This document shows, in pieces, positions 24,572 through 33,747 of a DNA stretch of 64,000 bases. The DNA is from Lachnospiraceae bacterium. Its GTDB lineage: Bacteria; Bacillota; Clostridia; Lachnospirales; Lachnospiraceae. The stretch is from the NCBI GenBank assembly GCA_017938315.1, contig JAGBBV010000037.1:1-64000 (forward strand), in the 5' to 3' direction. The position numbers and the translations under genes are program-made. The notes under the pieces are model-generated. The model did not search any database. It was not told where the DNA came from and was given only the letters and a program-made list of their open reading frames with translations. Numbering within the stretch: position 1 is the stretch's first letter; every line of letters begins with the position of its first letter.

Positions 24572-25676
24572 CTTTTTGTTTATCCATTTTAAATACGCAT
24601 TAATAAATGTATCGATTGCACCATCCATGACCGCATCTACATTTCCTGTTTCCGCATCTGTACGATGATCCTTCACCATTGTATAAGGCTGCATTACATA
24701 GGAACGGATCTGGTTTCCCCAACCGATTTCCTTTACTTCTCCCCTGATATCGGAAAGCTTCTCTGCATTGGCTTCCTTCTGCAACATATACAGCTTTGCT
24801 TTCAGCATCTGCATTGCCTTATCCTTATTCTGGAACTGGGAACGCTCATTTTGGCACTGTACCACAATTCCTGTAGGGAGATGTGTAATACGGATTGCAG
24901 AGGACGTCTTATTAATGTGCTGACCTCCGGCACCGCTACTTCGGTAGGTGTCAATTCTAAGGTCATCATTATTGATTTCAATATCCACATCCTCTTCAAT
25001 ATCCGGCATCACATCCAAGGATACAAAAGAAGTCTGTCGCTTTCCCTGGGCATTAAAAGGGGAAATACGCACCAGACGATGCACACCCTTTTCTGATTTC
25101 AGATAACCATAGGCATTGATTCCGTTCACCTGAAATGTAACGGACTTAATTCCGGCTTCATCGCCATCCAGATAGTCCAGTACTTCTACGGAAAAGCCCT
25201 TGCGTTCCGCCCATCTGGTATACATACGGTAAAGCATGCTGCACCAGTCGCAGCTCTCCGTTCCACCGGCGCCTGCATTCAGCTTTAAAATAGCGTTATT
25301 ATTATCATATTCTCCCGACAAAAGAGTACCTATTCTGATATCCTCAAAGGTAGAAATAAATTCATCCAGTTCCTTGCGGATATCCTCTACCAATCCGGCA
25401 TCTTCTTCCTCGTATCCCATTTCAATAAGAGTTTCGATATCCTCATACTGGGTACACAATCCGGTCATGGTATCTACAGTATCTTTTAAATTTTTCAGTT
25501 CTTTCATTTTCTGATTGGAAACATCAGGATCATCCCAAAAACCGGGAGCCTCCATCTCTCTTTCCAACTCTTCGATTTTCTTTGACTTACTGTCTAAGTC
25601 AAAGTGAATCCCTCACTTCCGCCAAAGGGGTTTCATAAGCAAAAAGTTCAGATTTCATCTGATCTAATTCAACCAC
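24557..25676 (-). CDS. prfB: Peptide chain release factor 2, with programmed +1 frameshift
   Basis: RF2 ends translation at UGA and UAA. The main frame (from about 25600) carries GGQ in SGAGGQHINK and SPF in RISPFNAQG. A short upstream frame starts at GTG 25676, preceded by AGAGGTGA, and encodes VELDQMKSELFAYETPLAEV and further residues. It stops at an in-frame TGA (25601-25599) in the sequence CTT TGA C, after a purine-rich AGGGA. Slipping +1 on CTT joins the frames to give about 372 residues, the normal RF2 length. This is the classic autoregulatory frameshift that senses RF2 level. It is 45 bp downstream of secA. Confidence 0.95.
25599..25604 (-). promoter_or_regulatory. prfB programmed +1 frameshift site
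   Basis: CTT TGA followed by C on the minus strand. The first frame ends at the TGA, and the +1 frame continues as GAC TTA GAC. The upstream AGGGA can act as the internal Shine-Dalgarno stimulator. Confidence 0.93.
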
Positions 25677-25721
25677 TTAACGTTCACCTCTTTCTGTTTT
25701 TACTTTTTTATACGATATATT

Positions 25722-28286
25722 TTATTTGCGTCCGCAACACTGTTTATATTTCTTTCCACTGCCGCAAGGACAGGGATCGTTGGGATAAACCTTCGCTGCC
25801 TCTCTCTTAACAGGTGCCTTGGCCAGTGAATCATCTTTGTTTGTTCCTGTTACCTTTGCAACCTGCTCACGCTCAACCTTTTGTTCTACACGGACATGGA
25901 ATAACAACCGGACGGTTTCTTCTTTGATATTCTGTGTCATTTCATCAAACATATCATAACCGGTCATCTTATATTCAACAAGGGGGTCTCTTTGTCCGTA
26001 TGCCTGTAATCCTACGCCCTGACGGAGCTGATCCATATCATCAATGTGGTCCATCCACTTACGGTCAATTACCTTCAGTAAAATGACACGCTCTAACTCT
26101 CTGATAGCTTCTGCATCCGGGAATTCCGCTTCCTTGGCTTCATAAAGTTTCACCGCTTCTTCTTTCAGCTGCTGCTTAAGGGCATTCTTCTTAGGTGTTG
26201 CCACGCGTCCTCTGTTCAAAGGTTTTAATGGAACCGTAGGAAGAAGAAGTGTATTGAGTTCATCCAAATCCCACTCATCAATATCTGTATCATCACCGAT
26301 GGAAATATCCACACTGTTCTCCGTAATGTCCGTAATCATCTTGTAGATGGCATCTCTCATACTTTCGCCGTCAAGGACACGACGTCTCTCCTCATAGATG
26401 ATTTCTCTCTGTTCATTCATAACCTGATCATACTCAAGAAGATTCTTTCTGACACCAAAGTTATTGCTTTCTATCTTTTTCTGTGCATTTTCAATAGCAT
26501 TGGTAAGTGCTTTGTGTTCAATTTCCTGGTTCTCCGGAATGCCCAGTGCATTAAACATGCTGATTAATCTTTCGGAACCGAATAGTCTCATAAGGTCATC
26601 ATCCAGTGAAATATAGAACTTAGATTCACCGGGATCACCTTGACGACCGGAACGTCCACGGAGCTGATTGTCTATACGTCTGGATTCATGACGCTCAGTA
26701 CCGATAATCTTAAGTCCACCTGCAGCCTTTGCCTCCTCATCAAGTTTAATATCCGTACCACGTCCTGCCATATTGGTAGCAATGGTAACAGCACCGTGAA
26801 TACCTGCATCTGCAACAATTTCTGCTTCCAGTTCGTGGAACTTCGCATTCAAAACCTTATGAGGAACTCCCTGTTTTGCAAGCATTCTGCTGAGTTCTTC
26901 AGAGGCTTCAATGGTAATAGTACCTACCAAAACAGGCTGTCCCTTTGCATGAGCTTCTTTTACTGATTCTACAATCGCATATAGCTTTTCTTTTCTGGTC
27001 TTATATACAGCATCCTGCTGGTCAATTCTGGCTACCGGTCTGTTGGTAGGAATTTCAATAACATCCATTCCATAAATATCACGGAATTCCTTTTCTTCCG
27101 TAAGGGCTGTACCGGTCATACCTGCCTTCTTCGCAAATTTATTAAAGAAGTTCTGGAAAGTAATGGTTGCAAGGGTTTTACTTTCTCTCTTCACTTTTAC
27201 ATGTTCTTTTGCTTCGATTGCCTGATGAAGTCCGTCTGAATAACGGCGTCCCGGCATAATACGTCCGGTAAATTCATCTACAATCATAACCTGATCATCT
27301 TTTACCACATAATCCTGATCACGGAACATTAAATTATGTGCACGCAGTGCCAGAATCATGTTATGCTGGATTTCAATATTTTCAGGATCTGCAAGGTTTT
27401 CAATCTGGAAGAAATTTTCTACCTTTGTCACACCCTGTGCGGTGAGATTTACGATTTTATCTTTTTCATTAACAATAAAGTCTCCGGTCTCCTCACGCTC
27501 GATACCCATGATAAGATCCATCTTTGTTAAATCCTGCATGTCCTCACCACGTTTCATCTGTCTGGCAAGAATATCACATACTTCATAAAGCTTGGTTGAT
27601 TTTCCGCTCTGTCCTGAAATAATGAGCGGTGTTCTGGCTTCATCAATTAACACAGAGTCCACTTCATCGATGATGGCGTAGTGCAAATCACGAAGTACAA
27701 GCTGCGCTTTATAAATCACCATATTATCACGGAGATAATCAAAGCCAAGTTCATTGTTAGTAACATAAGTAATGTCACAATTATAAGCTTCTCTTCTCTC
27801 CTCCGGTTTCATGCTGTTAAGGACAACTCCCACAGAAAGTCCAAGGAATTTGTGAACCTCTCCCATCCACTCAGCGTCACGCTTCGCCAGATAGTCATTG
27901 ACGGTAACAACATGTACACCTTTTCCTTCTAAAGCATTTAAATATGCAGGAAGCGTGGACACCAAAGTTTTACCTTCACCGGTTCTCATTTCTGCAATTC
28001 GTCCCTGATGAAGAATAATACCACCAATGAGCTGCACACGGTAATGTTCCATATTAAGAACTCTCTTTGCCGCTTCTCTTACAACTGCATACGCCTCCGG
28101 CAAGATATCATCCAAGGTCTCTCCTTCGGAAAGTCTTTTCTTAAACTCTTCTGTTTTTCCCTTCAGTTCCTCATCGGATAGAGCCATCATGGCAGGGCGA
28201 AGGTCTTCTATTGCCTGTACGGTACTTTCTATTCTTTTTAATTCTCTTTCGCTATGGGTTCCAAAAACTTTTTGAATTAAATTCAT
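25722..28286 (-). CDS. secA: Preprotein translocase ATPase SecA
   Basis: SecA drives post-translational export through SecYEG. The 854-residue protein has Walker A TGEGKT (102-107), a DEVD box, the [22 protein letters not shown] block of the preprotein cross-linking region, the helicase motif [10 protein letters not shown], and a C-terminal zinc-binding [13 protein letters not shown] tail. The length is normal. It leads prfB, a common secA-prfB pair in Firmicutes. Confidence 0.97.
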   Translation of the reverse strand: MNLIQKVFGTHSERELKRIESTVQAIEDLRPAMMALSDEELKGKTEEFKKRLSEGETLDDILPEAYAVVREAAKRVLNMEHYRVQLIGGIILHQGRIAEMRTGEGKTLVSTLPAYLNALEGKGVHVVTVNDYLAKRDAEWMGEVHKFLGLSVGVVLNSMKPEERREAYNCDITYVTNNELGFDYLRDNMVIYKAQLVLRDLHYAIIDEVDSVLIDEARTPLIISGQSGKSTKLYEVCDILARQMKRGEDMQDLTKMDLIMGIEREETGDFIVNEKDKIVNLTAQGVTKVENFFQIENLADPENIEIQHNMILALRAHNLMFRDQDYVVKDDQVMIVDEFTGRIMPGRRYSDGLHQAIEAKEHVKVKRESKTLATITFQNFFNKFAKKAGMTGTALTEEKEFRDIYGMDVIEIPTNRPVARIDQQDAVYKTRKEKLYAIVESVKEAHAKGQPVLVGTITIEASEELSRMLAKQGVPHKVLNAKFHELEAEIVADAGIHGAVTIATNMAGRGTDIKLDEEAKAAGGLKIIGTERHESRRIDNQLRGRSGRQGDPGESKFYISLDDDLMRLFGSERLISMFNALGIPENQEIEHKALTNAIENAQKKIESNNFGVRKNLLEYDQVMNEQREIIYEERRRVLDGESMRDAIYKMITDITENSVDISIGDDTDIDEWDLDELNTLLLPTVPLKPLNRGRVATPKKNALKQQLKEEAVKLYEAKEAEFPDAEAIRELERVILLKVIDRKWMDHIDDMDQLRQGVGLQAYGQRDPLVEYKMTGYDMFDEMTQNIKEETVRLLFHVRVEQKVEREQVAKVTGTNKDDSLAKAPVKREAAKVYPNDPCPCGSGKKYKQCCGRK

Positions 28287-28371
28287 ACTTTAACCTCACT
28301 GTGTTCAGCAAAGGGTTTCCATTTGGAAACTCTATGTCATACGCGGTACATTTTTTAATGTTTAACAAAAC

Positions 28372-28411
28372 AAAAAACCGCAAACCTTATTGTAACAGAT
28401 TTGCGGTTTTT
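28372..28411 (-). terminator. Terminator of trpB2
   Basis: A hairpin with AAAACCGCAAA against TTTGCGGTTTT and a 15-nt loop, followed on the minus strand by a run of T. It separates trpB2 from secA. Confidence 0.88.
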
Positions 28412-28462
28412 ATTCAACTATTCAAATATTAACGAAATGTTAAAACTTCCTAAAATTCCCAA

Positions 28463-29848
28463 CTAGAATTCATTTCCGGGAAATTTAGGGATTCCTGCTA
28501 ATCCTTTCAGGATTTCTTCGTCCGTAGGAACATAGTCTGTCATCTCTCCGTCGTTGTATCTGCCATAAGCAAACATATCAAAATATCCCGTACCGGTAAG
28601 ACCGAAAAGAATTGTCTTTTCTTCACCGGTTTCTTTACATTTCATAGCTTCGTCAATGGCAACCTTGATGGCGTGGGAACTTTCCGGTGCAGGAAGAATA
28701 CCTTCCACTCTGGCAAATTCCTGTGCAGCCTTAAACACTTCTGTCTGATGTACGCTGACTGCTTTCATATAACCGTCATCGTATAACTGGGAAAGTACAG
28801 AACTCATACCGTGATAGCGAAGACCACCTGCATGCGTTGCTGCAGGCATGTAGCCACTTCCCAATGTGTACATCTTGGCAAGCGGACAAACCTTTCCTGT
28901 ATCGCAGTAATCGTATACATATTTACCTCTTGTAAGGGAAGGGCAGGTTGCAGGCTCTACCGCGATAAACTCATAATCTGCTTCTCCTCGGAGTTTTTCA
29001 CCCATAAAAGGAGAAATAAGTCCGCCAAGGTTGGAACCGCCACCGGCACAACCAATAATTACATCCGGCTTAATGCCGTATTTATCCATAGCAGTCTTTG
29101 TTTCAAGACCGATCACGGACTGATGGAGAAGAACTTGTGTAAGCACAGAGCCAAGGACGTAGCGGTAACCTTCCTGCGCACACGCTGCTTCCACCGCTTC
29201 TGAAATGGCGCAGCCAAGACTTCCGCTTGTTCCGGGAAATTCTTCATTAATTTTGCGTCCGATTGCTGTTGTCATGGAAGGAGAGGGGGTTACATTTGCG
29301 CCGTAGGTTCTCATCACTTCGCGGCGGAAGGGCTTTTGTTCATACGAACATTTCACCATATACACCTGACAGTCCAAGTCAAGATAAGCGCAAGCCATGG
29401 AAAGGGCTGTACCCCACTGACCTGCTCCGGTTTCTGTGGTCACGCCCTTAAGTCCCTGCTTCTTTGCATAGTAAGCCTGGGCAATTGCAGAGTTAAGTTT
29501 ATGACTTCCACTGGTATTGTTACCTTCAAATTTGTAGTAAATCTTTGCAGGCGTCTGCAGTTTTTCTTCCAGACAATATGCGCGTACCAAAGGTGAAGGA
29601 CGATACATTTTATAGAAATCCCGGATTTCCTCCGGAATATCAAAATATGCTGTAGTATCATCAAGTTCCTGCCGGCAAAGTTCATCGCAAAATACTGTGC
29701 GAAGTTCATCGTAGGTCATAGGTTTTCGTGTCTGTGGATTTAAAAGTGGAGCCGGCTTATTTGTCATGTCAGCACGCACATTGTACCACTGCTTTGGCAT
29801 CTCGTGTTCTTCCAGATAAATTTTGTAAGGGATTTTCTTTTCACTCAT
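28463..29848 (-). CDS. trpB2: Tryptophan synthase beta chain-like protein (TrpB2)
   Basis: A PLP enzyme of fold type II, 461 residues. The PLP lysine is K117 in NNTSGSHKLNSA, and CAGGGSNLGG binds the PLP phosphate. The extra N-terminal region and LENP-type differences mark the TrpB2 group, which makes tryptophan from indole and serine without a tight TrpA partner. No trpA is nearby, so indole salvage is the likely role. A T-box leader with a TGG specifier regulates it in response to uncharged tRNA-Trp. Confidence 0.92.
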   Translation of the reverse strand: MSEKKIPYKIYLEEHEMPKQWYNVRADMTNKPAPLLNPQTRKPMTYDELRTVFCDELCRQELDDTTAYFDIPEEIRDFYKMYRPSPLVRAYCLEEKLQTPAKIYYKFEGNNTSGSHKLNSAIAQAYYAKKQGLKGVTTETGAGQWGTALSMACAYLDLDCQVYMVKCSYEQKPFRREVMRTYGANVTPSPSMTTAIGRKINEEFPGTSGSLGCAISEAVEAACAQEGYRYVLGSVLTQVLLHQSVIGLETKTAMDKYGIKPDVIIGCAGGGSNLGGLISPFMGEKLRGEADYEFIAVEPATCPSLTRGKYVYDYCDTGKVCPLAKMYTLGSGYMPAATHAGGLRYHGMSSVLSQLYDDGYMKAVSVHQTEVFKAAQEFARVEGILPAPESSHAIKVAIDEAMKCKETGEEKTILFGLTGTGYFDMFAYGRYNDGEMTDYVPTDEEILKGLAGIPKFPGNEF

Positions 29849-29904
29849 GGTGGTTCCTCCATTCTGCGCCTTTTGCGCTACAATTGATAATCTGTCGGAA
29901 CAGG

Positions 29905-30175
29905 AATTTTAAACATAAAAAACTCCTGTCCCAGTTACTGCTGGGACAGGAGTATAAAGTCTCCTGCGGTGCCACCCGGCTTGATGTAATCATACATCCG
30001 CTCATCGCATACCATCATATGCTTGATTTGTTAACGAAGTCTCCTCTCCGTCTCATCTACTGTTGCATAGGCAGTTTCGACTCGCCCTCAGAAGCCCATT
30101 CCTTCATACCCTCTATACCGCTTCCCACCAACTGCGGCTCTCTGTGATAAAGTAAATTTGAAGTACTCACTCTTC
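29905..30175 (-). promoter_or_regulatory. T-box leader, Trp specifier
   Basis: On the minus strand, a stem I with AGAGAG, CCGC...GCGG and the GGTGGGAA loop is followed by GAA TGG and then TTCTGAG. The specifier is TGG (30098-30096), at the same relative place as TAC in the tyrS leader of this window. The antiterminator has GGGTGGCACCGC, whose TGGC pairs with the acceptor end of a tRNA with discriminator G, consistent with tRNA-Trp. The terminator ACTCCTGTCCCAG/CTGGGACAGGAGT plus T-run lies at 29922-29953. Confidence 0.93.
29916..29953 (-). terminator. T-box attenuator terminator of trpB2
   Basis: A perfect 13-bp stem (29922-29934 with 29941-29953), a 6-nt loop and a run of six T on the minus strand. 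It is formed when the antiterminator is not stabilised by uncharged tRNA. Confidence 0.92.
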
Positions 30176-30196
30176 TTCAATGGTTTTATGTATTAT

Positions 30197-30225
30197 CTTA
30201 TAGCACAGCCCTTCAATGATGTCAA
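30197..30225 (-). promoter_or_regulatory. Promoter of the trpB2 T-box transcript
   Basis: On the minus strand: -35 TTGACA (30225-30220), a 17-bp spacer and a -10 TATAAG (30202-30197). The inferred start is close to 30190. Confidence 0.88.
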
Positions 30226-30299
30226 TAGATAGCTTCATTTTTCATCATTTCAAGTGCTTTTTCATATTCTATGCACTGCGCATATCTATTGTTCCACAT
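30222..30299 (-). CDS. Possible 25-residue small ORF
   Basis: ATG at 30299 opens a 25-codon frame (MWNNRYAQCIEYEKALEMMK and 5 more residues) ending at a TGA that overlaps the -35 box of the trpB2 promoter. AGGGGTG lies 13 bases upstream, farther than ideal, just past the MBL gene stop. The composition looks protein-like but chance is possible. Confidence 0.25.
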   Translation of the reverse strand: MWNNRYAQCIEYEKALEMMKNEAIY

Positions 30300-30317
30300 A
30301 AATTCATTATAACACCC

Positions 30318-31127
30318 CTAATTTATCAAAATACTTTCTCCGTCATCCGGCACAAACAAATTTCCTGAAAAGAATCTTTTCCCTTCTTCCGTATACAATT
30401 TCTTTCTCTCCTGAATGTGACTGTCTTCTGTGTGCATCAAAATCAAATTCTGCACCTTAAGTTCTTCTGACAACAAACAGACATCCTTCACGGTACTGTG
30501 ATGCTTTTCATGGGGTTTGAACTTCTCACACTCGGAGTCTAAACAAAAGGCTTCATGAAGCATATATTTTACATCTTTTCCTTTTGCATAAAGTTCTTCC
30601 TTTAAAGGTTCATCCCCACAGAACAATAAATTTTCTTCTTTTATTTCAAATGCATATTGCAAAAGTTTAGTAGATTTAATATCGAAAAAAGTTACTCTTC
30701 TTCCAAGTATCGTATACTCATCTCCATCTTTAAGTCCTATTAACTGTATTCTGTTTCCAAAATAGTCCGTCACTTTTGCCATTAATACAATACTACAAAT
30801 AGTTCTCAAATCATCAATGACCTGCAAAGGTGCATAAATTCTAAGATCTCCTTCGTATTCTTTTTTCCGCATCATCTGTCCGATAACCCTGATAATCCAA
30901 ACTACACCCAGAATATGATCGGAATGGGAATGTGTCACAAACATATCATGAATTCGGTTTAAGCAAATTCCTTTTTCTTCCAATATACGAAGAATCTGAT
31001 TTCCGCCACCTGCATCCACCAAAAAATAATCCTCTTTTTCCTGTAAAACAAAGCAGGTATTATAGCATTTTGTTACTGTTGCGTTCCCTGTACCAAGCAT
31101 GGTAATGGATAAATGATTGTCCTTCAT
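30318..31127 (-). CDS. MBL-fold metallohydrolase (RNase Z-like)
   Basis: A 269-residue metallo-beta-lactamase fold protein with THSHSDH (about residues 65-71), a VDAGGG motif before it, and a later CGDEPL and LMHTED providing further metal ligands. It resembles the RNase Z/ElaC branch but is shorter and divergent from the rnz gene at 4196. Substrate unknown; a phosphodiesterase role is possible. It is followed by the trpB2 promoter region. Confidence 0.82.
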   Translation of the reverse strand: MKDNHLSITMLGTGNATVTKCYNTCFVLQEKEDYFLVDAGGGNQILRILEEKGICLNRIHDMFVTHSHSDHILGVVWIIRVIGQMMRKKEYEGDLRIYAPLQVIDDLRTICSIVLMAKVTDYFGNRIQLIGLKDGDEYTILGRRVTFFDIKSTKLLQYAFEIKEENLLFCGDEPLKEELYAKGKDVKYMLHEAFCLDSECEKFKPHEKHHSTVKDVCLLSEELKVQNLILMHTEDSHIQERKKLYTEEGKRFFSGNLFVPDDGESILIN

Positions 31128-31151
31128 AGTTTTCTCCGTTCCGGTATTTCT

Positions 31152-31553
31152 CTAAATCATTTTTATCTGTTCATATACGGTTTCTATTTCATCCTTTGCA
31201 CCGCATAAATTGGGCCATGCCTCTACACCATCATTCTCTTTTCTGGGTACAATATGTAAATGAAAATGAGGAACAGTTTGATCAGCACTTTTGCCATTGG
31301 TTCCGATTAAATTAATTCCACTAAAGCCACAGTTATCTACACAATGATTAGAAACCTTCTTCACGGTATTCATCAGTTTTGCAAGGGTATCTTCATCGCA
31401 GTCCATAATATTTTCTACATGCTTTTTAGTCATTGCGATCATGTGCCCGTCCACATCTTTATGCTTTGGCATAAACACCATGGTATGTTCATCTTCATAT
31501 ACCTTCATACAAGGTCTCTCACCGCTTACTACTTTACAAAAAATACAATCCAT
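31152..31553 (-). CDS. HIT family nucleotide-binding protein
   Basis: The 133-residue protein has the histidine triad HFHLH at residues 96-100 followed by IVPR, and the N-terminal CIFCKVVSGE motif. HIT proteins of this branch hydrolyse adenosine dinucleotides or AMP-lysine-type compounds. The start is ATG 31553, where GGGAGATAT precedes it; the frame open to 31703 overlaps the upstream region and is rejected. It lies about 25 bp upstream of the MBL gene. Confidence 0.92.
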   Translation of the reverse strand: MDCIFCKVVSGERPCMKVYEDEHTMVFMPKHKDVDGHMIAMTKKHVENIMDCDEDTLAKLMNTVKKVSNHCVDNCGFSGINLIGTNGKSADQTVPHFHLHIVPRKENDGVEAWPNLCGAKDEIETVYEQIKMI

Positions 31554-31701
31554 ATTTATATCTCCCTTTCTATGTCCTCTTGTCATTATGACATTTAACC
31601 TGTAAAAACACAAGAAAAAGACTCCTTGCCGTAAAAATAATAGGCAAAGTTTTTCGTTTGTGCTATCATAATAAACAGCAAATGAAAAGAGGTTACTTAC
31701 C

Positions 31702-32184
31702 ATGGAAATTTGTATAGAAAAAAGTTGTTATGCCAAAAAAGCAATGGAACTATTTAAAGAAGGATACAATTGCTCTCAATCGGTATTTCTTGCATTTGAA
31801 GATCAATATGATATAGATAGGAAAACTGCGCTTAAACTGAGTTCTTCTTTCGGTGGCGGCATGGGACGTCTCCGTGAAGTTTGCGGTGCCGTTTCCGGCA
31901 TGTTTATGGTTGCAGGACTCCTCTACGGCTATGACGACGCCAAAGATTATGAGGGGAAAACAAAACACTATGAAAGAATTCAACTTCTTGCAAAAGAATT
32001 TGAAGAAAGAAACGGTTCTATCGTTTGTAGGCAACTTTTAGGCCTTGGCGAAGGAAAAGATTCTCACATCCCCGAGAAACGGACGGATGCTTATTATCAA
32101 AAGCGACCTTGCGCGGAGCTTGTGGGCATGGCGGCTGCCATTATGGAGCAATATATCGAGGAGAACCCGTTAAACACTAACTAA
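31702..32184 (+). CDS. C_GCAxxG_C_C family protein
   Basis: 160 residues with the four-cysteine pattern that names the family: YNCSQSV (near residue 24), GGGMGRLREVCGAVSGM (about 52-68), VCRQL, and a C-terminal RPCAELVG. It is probably a redox-active or metal-binding protein of anaerobes, with unknown function. It is transcribed divergently from the HIT gene and converges with folA, whose stop is 1 bp away. Confidence 0.88.
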   Translation: MEICIEKSCYAKKAMELFKEGYNCSQSVFLAFEDQYDIDRKTALKLSSSFGGGMGRLREVCGAVSGMFMVAGLLYGYDDAKDYEGKTKHYERIQLLAKEFEERNGSIVCRQLLGLGEGKDSHIPEKRTDAYYQKRPCAELVGMAAAIMEQYIEENPLNTN

Positions 32185-32185
32185 T

Positions 32186-32653
32186 TCATCTCCTCGTATA
32201 CGTCACATAAGTGTAGGGAATCTCCCCATCAAACCTCTCATTTATTTCCTTCACAAATTCTTCTTCCTTAAATGCAGGGAAATAAGTATCCCCCTCTATC
32301 TCAAGGTCAATTTCCGTAATATACATTTTTTCTACCAGGGGCAACGCTTCCTCATATAATCGTGCACCACCGGAAATATAGACCTCCTTATCGCCTGCCA
32401 GCTCGATTGCCTCCGTCAATGATTTTGCCGTATAGCAATTCTCTCCGTCAAAATTCTTAGTCCCGGACACAACAATGGTGGTCCTGTTTGGCAGAGGTCT
32501 ACCTATTTCCTCATAAGAACGTCTTCCCATAATTACCACATTTCCTGTTGTCAGTTCCTTAAAGCGTTTCTGTTCACCTTTTATCTTCCACGGAATACAA
32601 CCTTTATTTCCAATTACACGATTTTTTGCAAAAGCCACAATTAATGAAATCAT
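32186..32653 (-). CDS. folA: Dihydrofolate reductase
   Basis: Reduces dihydrofolate with NADPH. The 155-residue protein starts MISLIVAFAKNRVIG, has the substrate loop with IPWKIKGEQKRFKELT, the NADPH site VIMGRRSYEEIG, and a YISGGARLYEEALP block. ATG 32653 with GGGAGAAAG upstream is preferred over the frame extending to 32698, which would overlap the threonine aldolase gene. It is the last gene of a MATE-ltaE-folA run. Confidence 0.95.
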   Translation of the reverse strand: MISLIVAFAKNRVIGNKGCIPWKIKGEQKRFKELTTGNVVIMGRRSYEEIGRPLPNRTTIVVSGTKNFDGENCYTAKSLTEAIELAGDKEVYISGGARLYEEALPLVEKMYITEIDLEIEGDTYFPAFKEEEFVKEINERFDGEIPYTYVTYTRR

Positions 32654-32675
32654 ATTCTTTCTCCCACACACTTTT

Positions 32676-33728
32676 TTATCCAAATTTTTTATTTTCATCT
32701 AAAATCATCATCAGTGCATCGATATCTTCTTCCCGGGTTGCCCAGCTTGTGGCAAAACGTACAATTTGATGTCCTTCATCTATAGGTCCCCAAAACTCAA
32801 AGCTGACCTTGTCCTTAAGCTGTTCAATTTCCTCGTTTGATAAAATAATAAACTGCTGATTGGTGGGTGAATCCAAATAAAAAGAGTATCCTCTCTCTTT
32901 AAAACCTGCTTTTAGTTTCTCTGCCATATTTATTGCATGTGCTGAAATTTCAAAATAAAGATTATTGGTAAATAATGTATCAAACTGAATTCCCAGCAGT
33001 CTGCCTTTCGCAAGCATGGCACCTTTCTGTTTTACCATTGTCACAAAATGCTTAGGCATATTTTTCTTTGTGAACACCACTGCCTCACCGCAAAGTGCTC
33101 CCACTTTAGTCCCACCGATATAAAACACATCACACAGCTCTGCCATGACCGGAAGAGTCAAGTCGCATTCTTTACTCATAAGTCCATATCCCAGTCTGGC
33201 ACCATCCATATAAAGCGGAATTTCATATTTCTGACACACCTGTCTTATTTCTTCCAATTCTTTTTTACTGTAAAGGGTTCCGTATTCCGTAGGATATGAA
33301 ATATAAACCATACCCGGAAATACCATGTGTTCGTGACTTGGATCATTCCAAAATCCTTCCAAATAAGCAGCCAGCTCAGCCGCATCTATCTTCCCGCAAT
33401 GTGACGGTATTGTCATAACCTTGTGCCCGCTATGTTCAATCGCACCCGCCTCATGCACATTTACATGTCCCGTTTCTGCAGCGATTACACCTTCATATTT
33501 TTGAAGTATGGCATCAATGACGATTGCATTTGTCTGTGTTCCGCCTACCAAAAAATAAACTTCTGCTTCCGGACACTTGCATGCTTGTCTGATTTTTTCT
33601 ATTGCACTTGCGCAATATTGATCGCTACTGTATCCGGGTGCTTTATCATAATTTGTTTCTACAAGACGCTGCAATATTCTTTCATGTGCACCTTCCAAAT
33701 AATCACATTCAAATGCTAACATTTTCAT
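32676..33728 (-). CDS. ltaE: Low-specificity threonine aldolase (PLP-dependent)
   Basis: Cleaves threonine or allo-threonine to glycine and acetaldehyde. The 350-residue aminotransferase-fold protein has the PLP lysine K208 in YIGGTKVG, MDGARLG at about 174-180 (the PLP aspartate region), and GGTQTNAIV near residue 62. It sits between the MATE gene (19 bp) and folA (22 bp), so glycine production and folate metabolism may be co-expressed; that link is inference. Confidence 0.9.
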   Translation of the reverse strand: MKMLAFECDYLEGAHERILQRLVETNYDKAPGYSSDQYCASAIEKIRQACKCPEAEVYFLVGGTQTNAIVIDAILQKYEGVIAAETGHVNVHEAGAIEHSGHKVMTIPSHCGKIDAAELAAYLEGFWNDPSHEHMVFPGMVYISYPTEYGTLYSKKELEEIRQVCQKYEIPLYMDGARLGYGLMSKECDLTLPVMAELCDVFYIGGTKVGALCGEAVVFTKKNMPKHFVTMVKQKGAMLAKGRLLGIQFDTLFTNNLYFEISAHAINMAEKLKAGFKERGYSFYLDSPTNQQFIILSNEEIEQLKDKVSFEFWGPIDEGHQIVRFATSWATREEDIDALMMILDENKKFG

Positions 33729-33747
33729 TACCTCACACCCATTGCGT

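Noticed and set aside
29990..30050. AAC or AGT as the specifier of the trpB2 T-box
   Set aside because: These triplets next to AGTAG were considered, but the tyrS leader in this window shows the specifier directly after GAA and before the TTTGAG block, where the trpB2 leader has TGG.
31554..31703. N-terminal extension of the HIT protein by 50 residues
   Set aside because: The extension overlaps the divergent gene start, has poor composition, and the internal ATG 31553 has a good ribosome site and the conserved family start.
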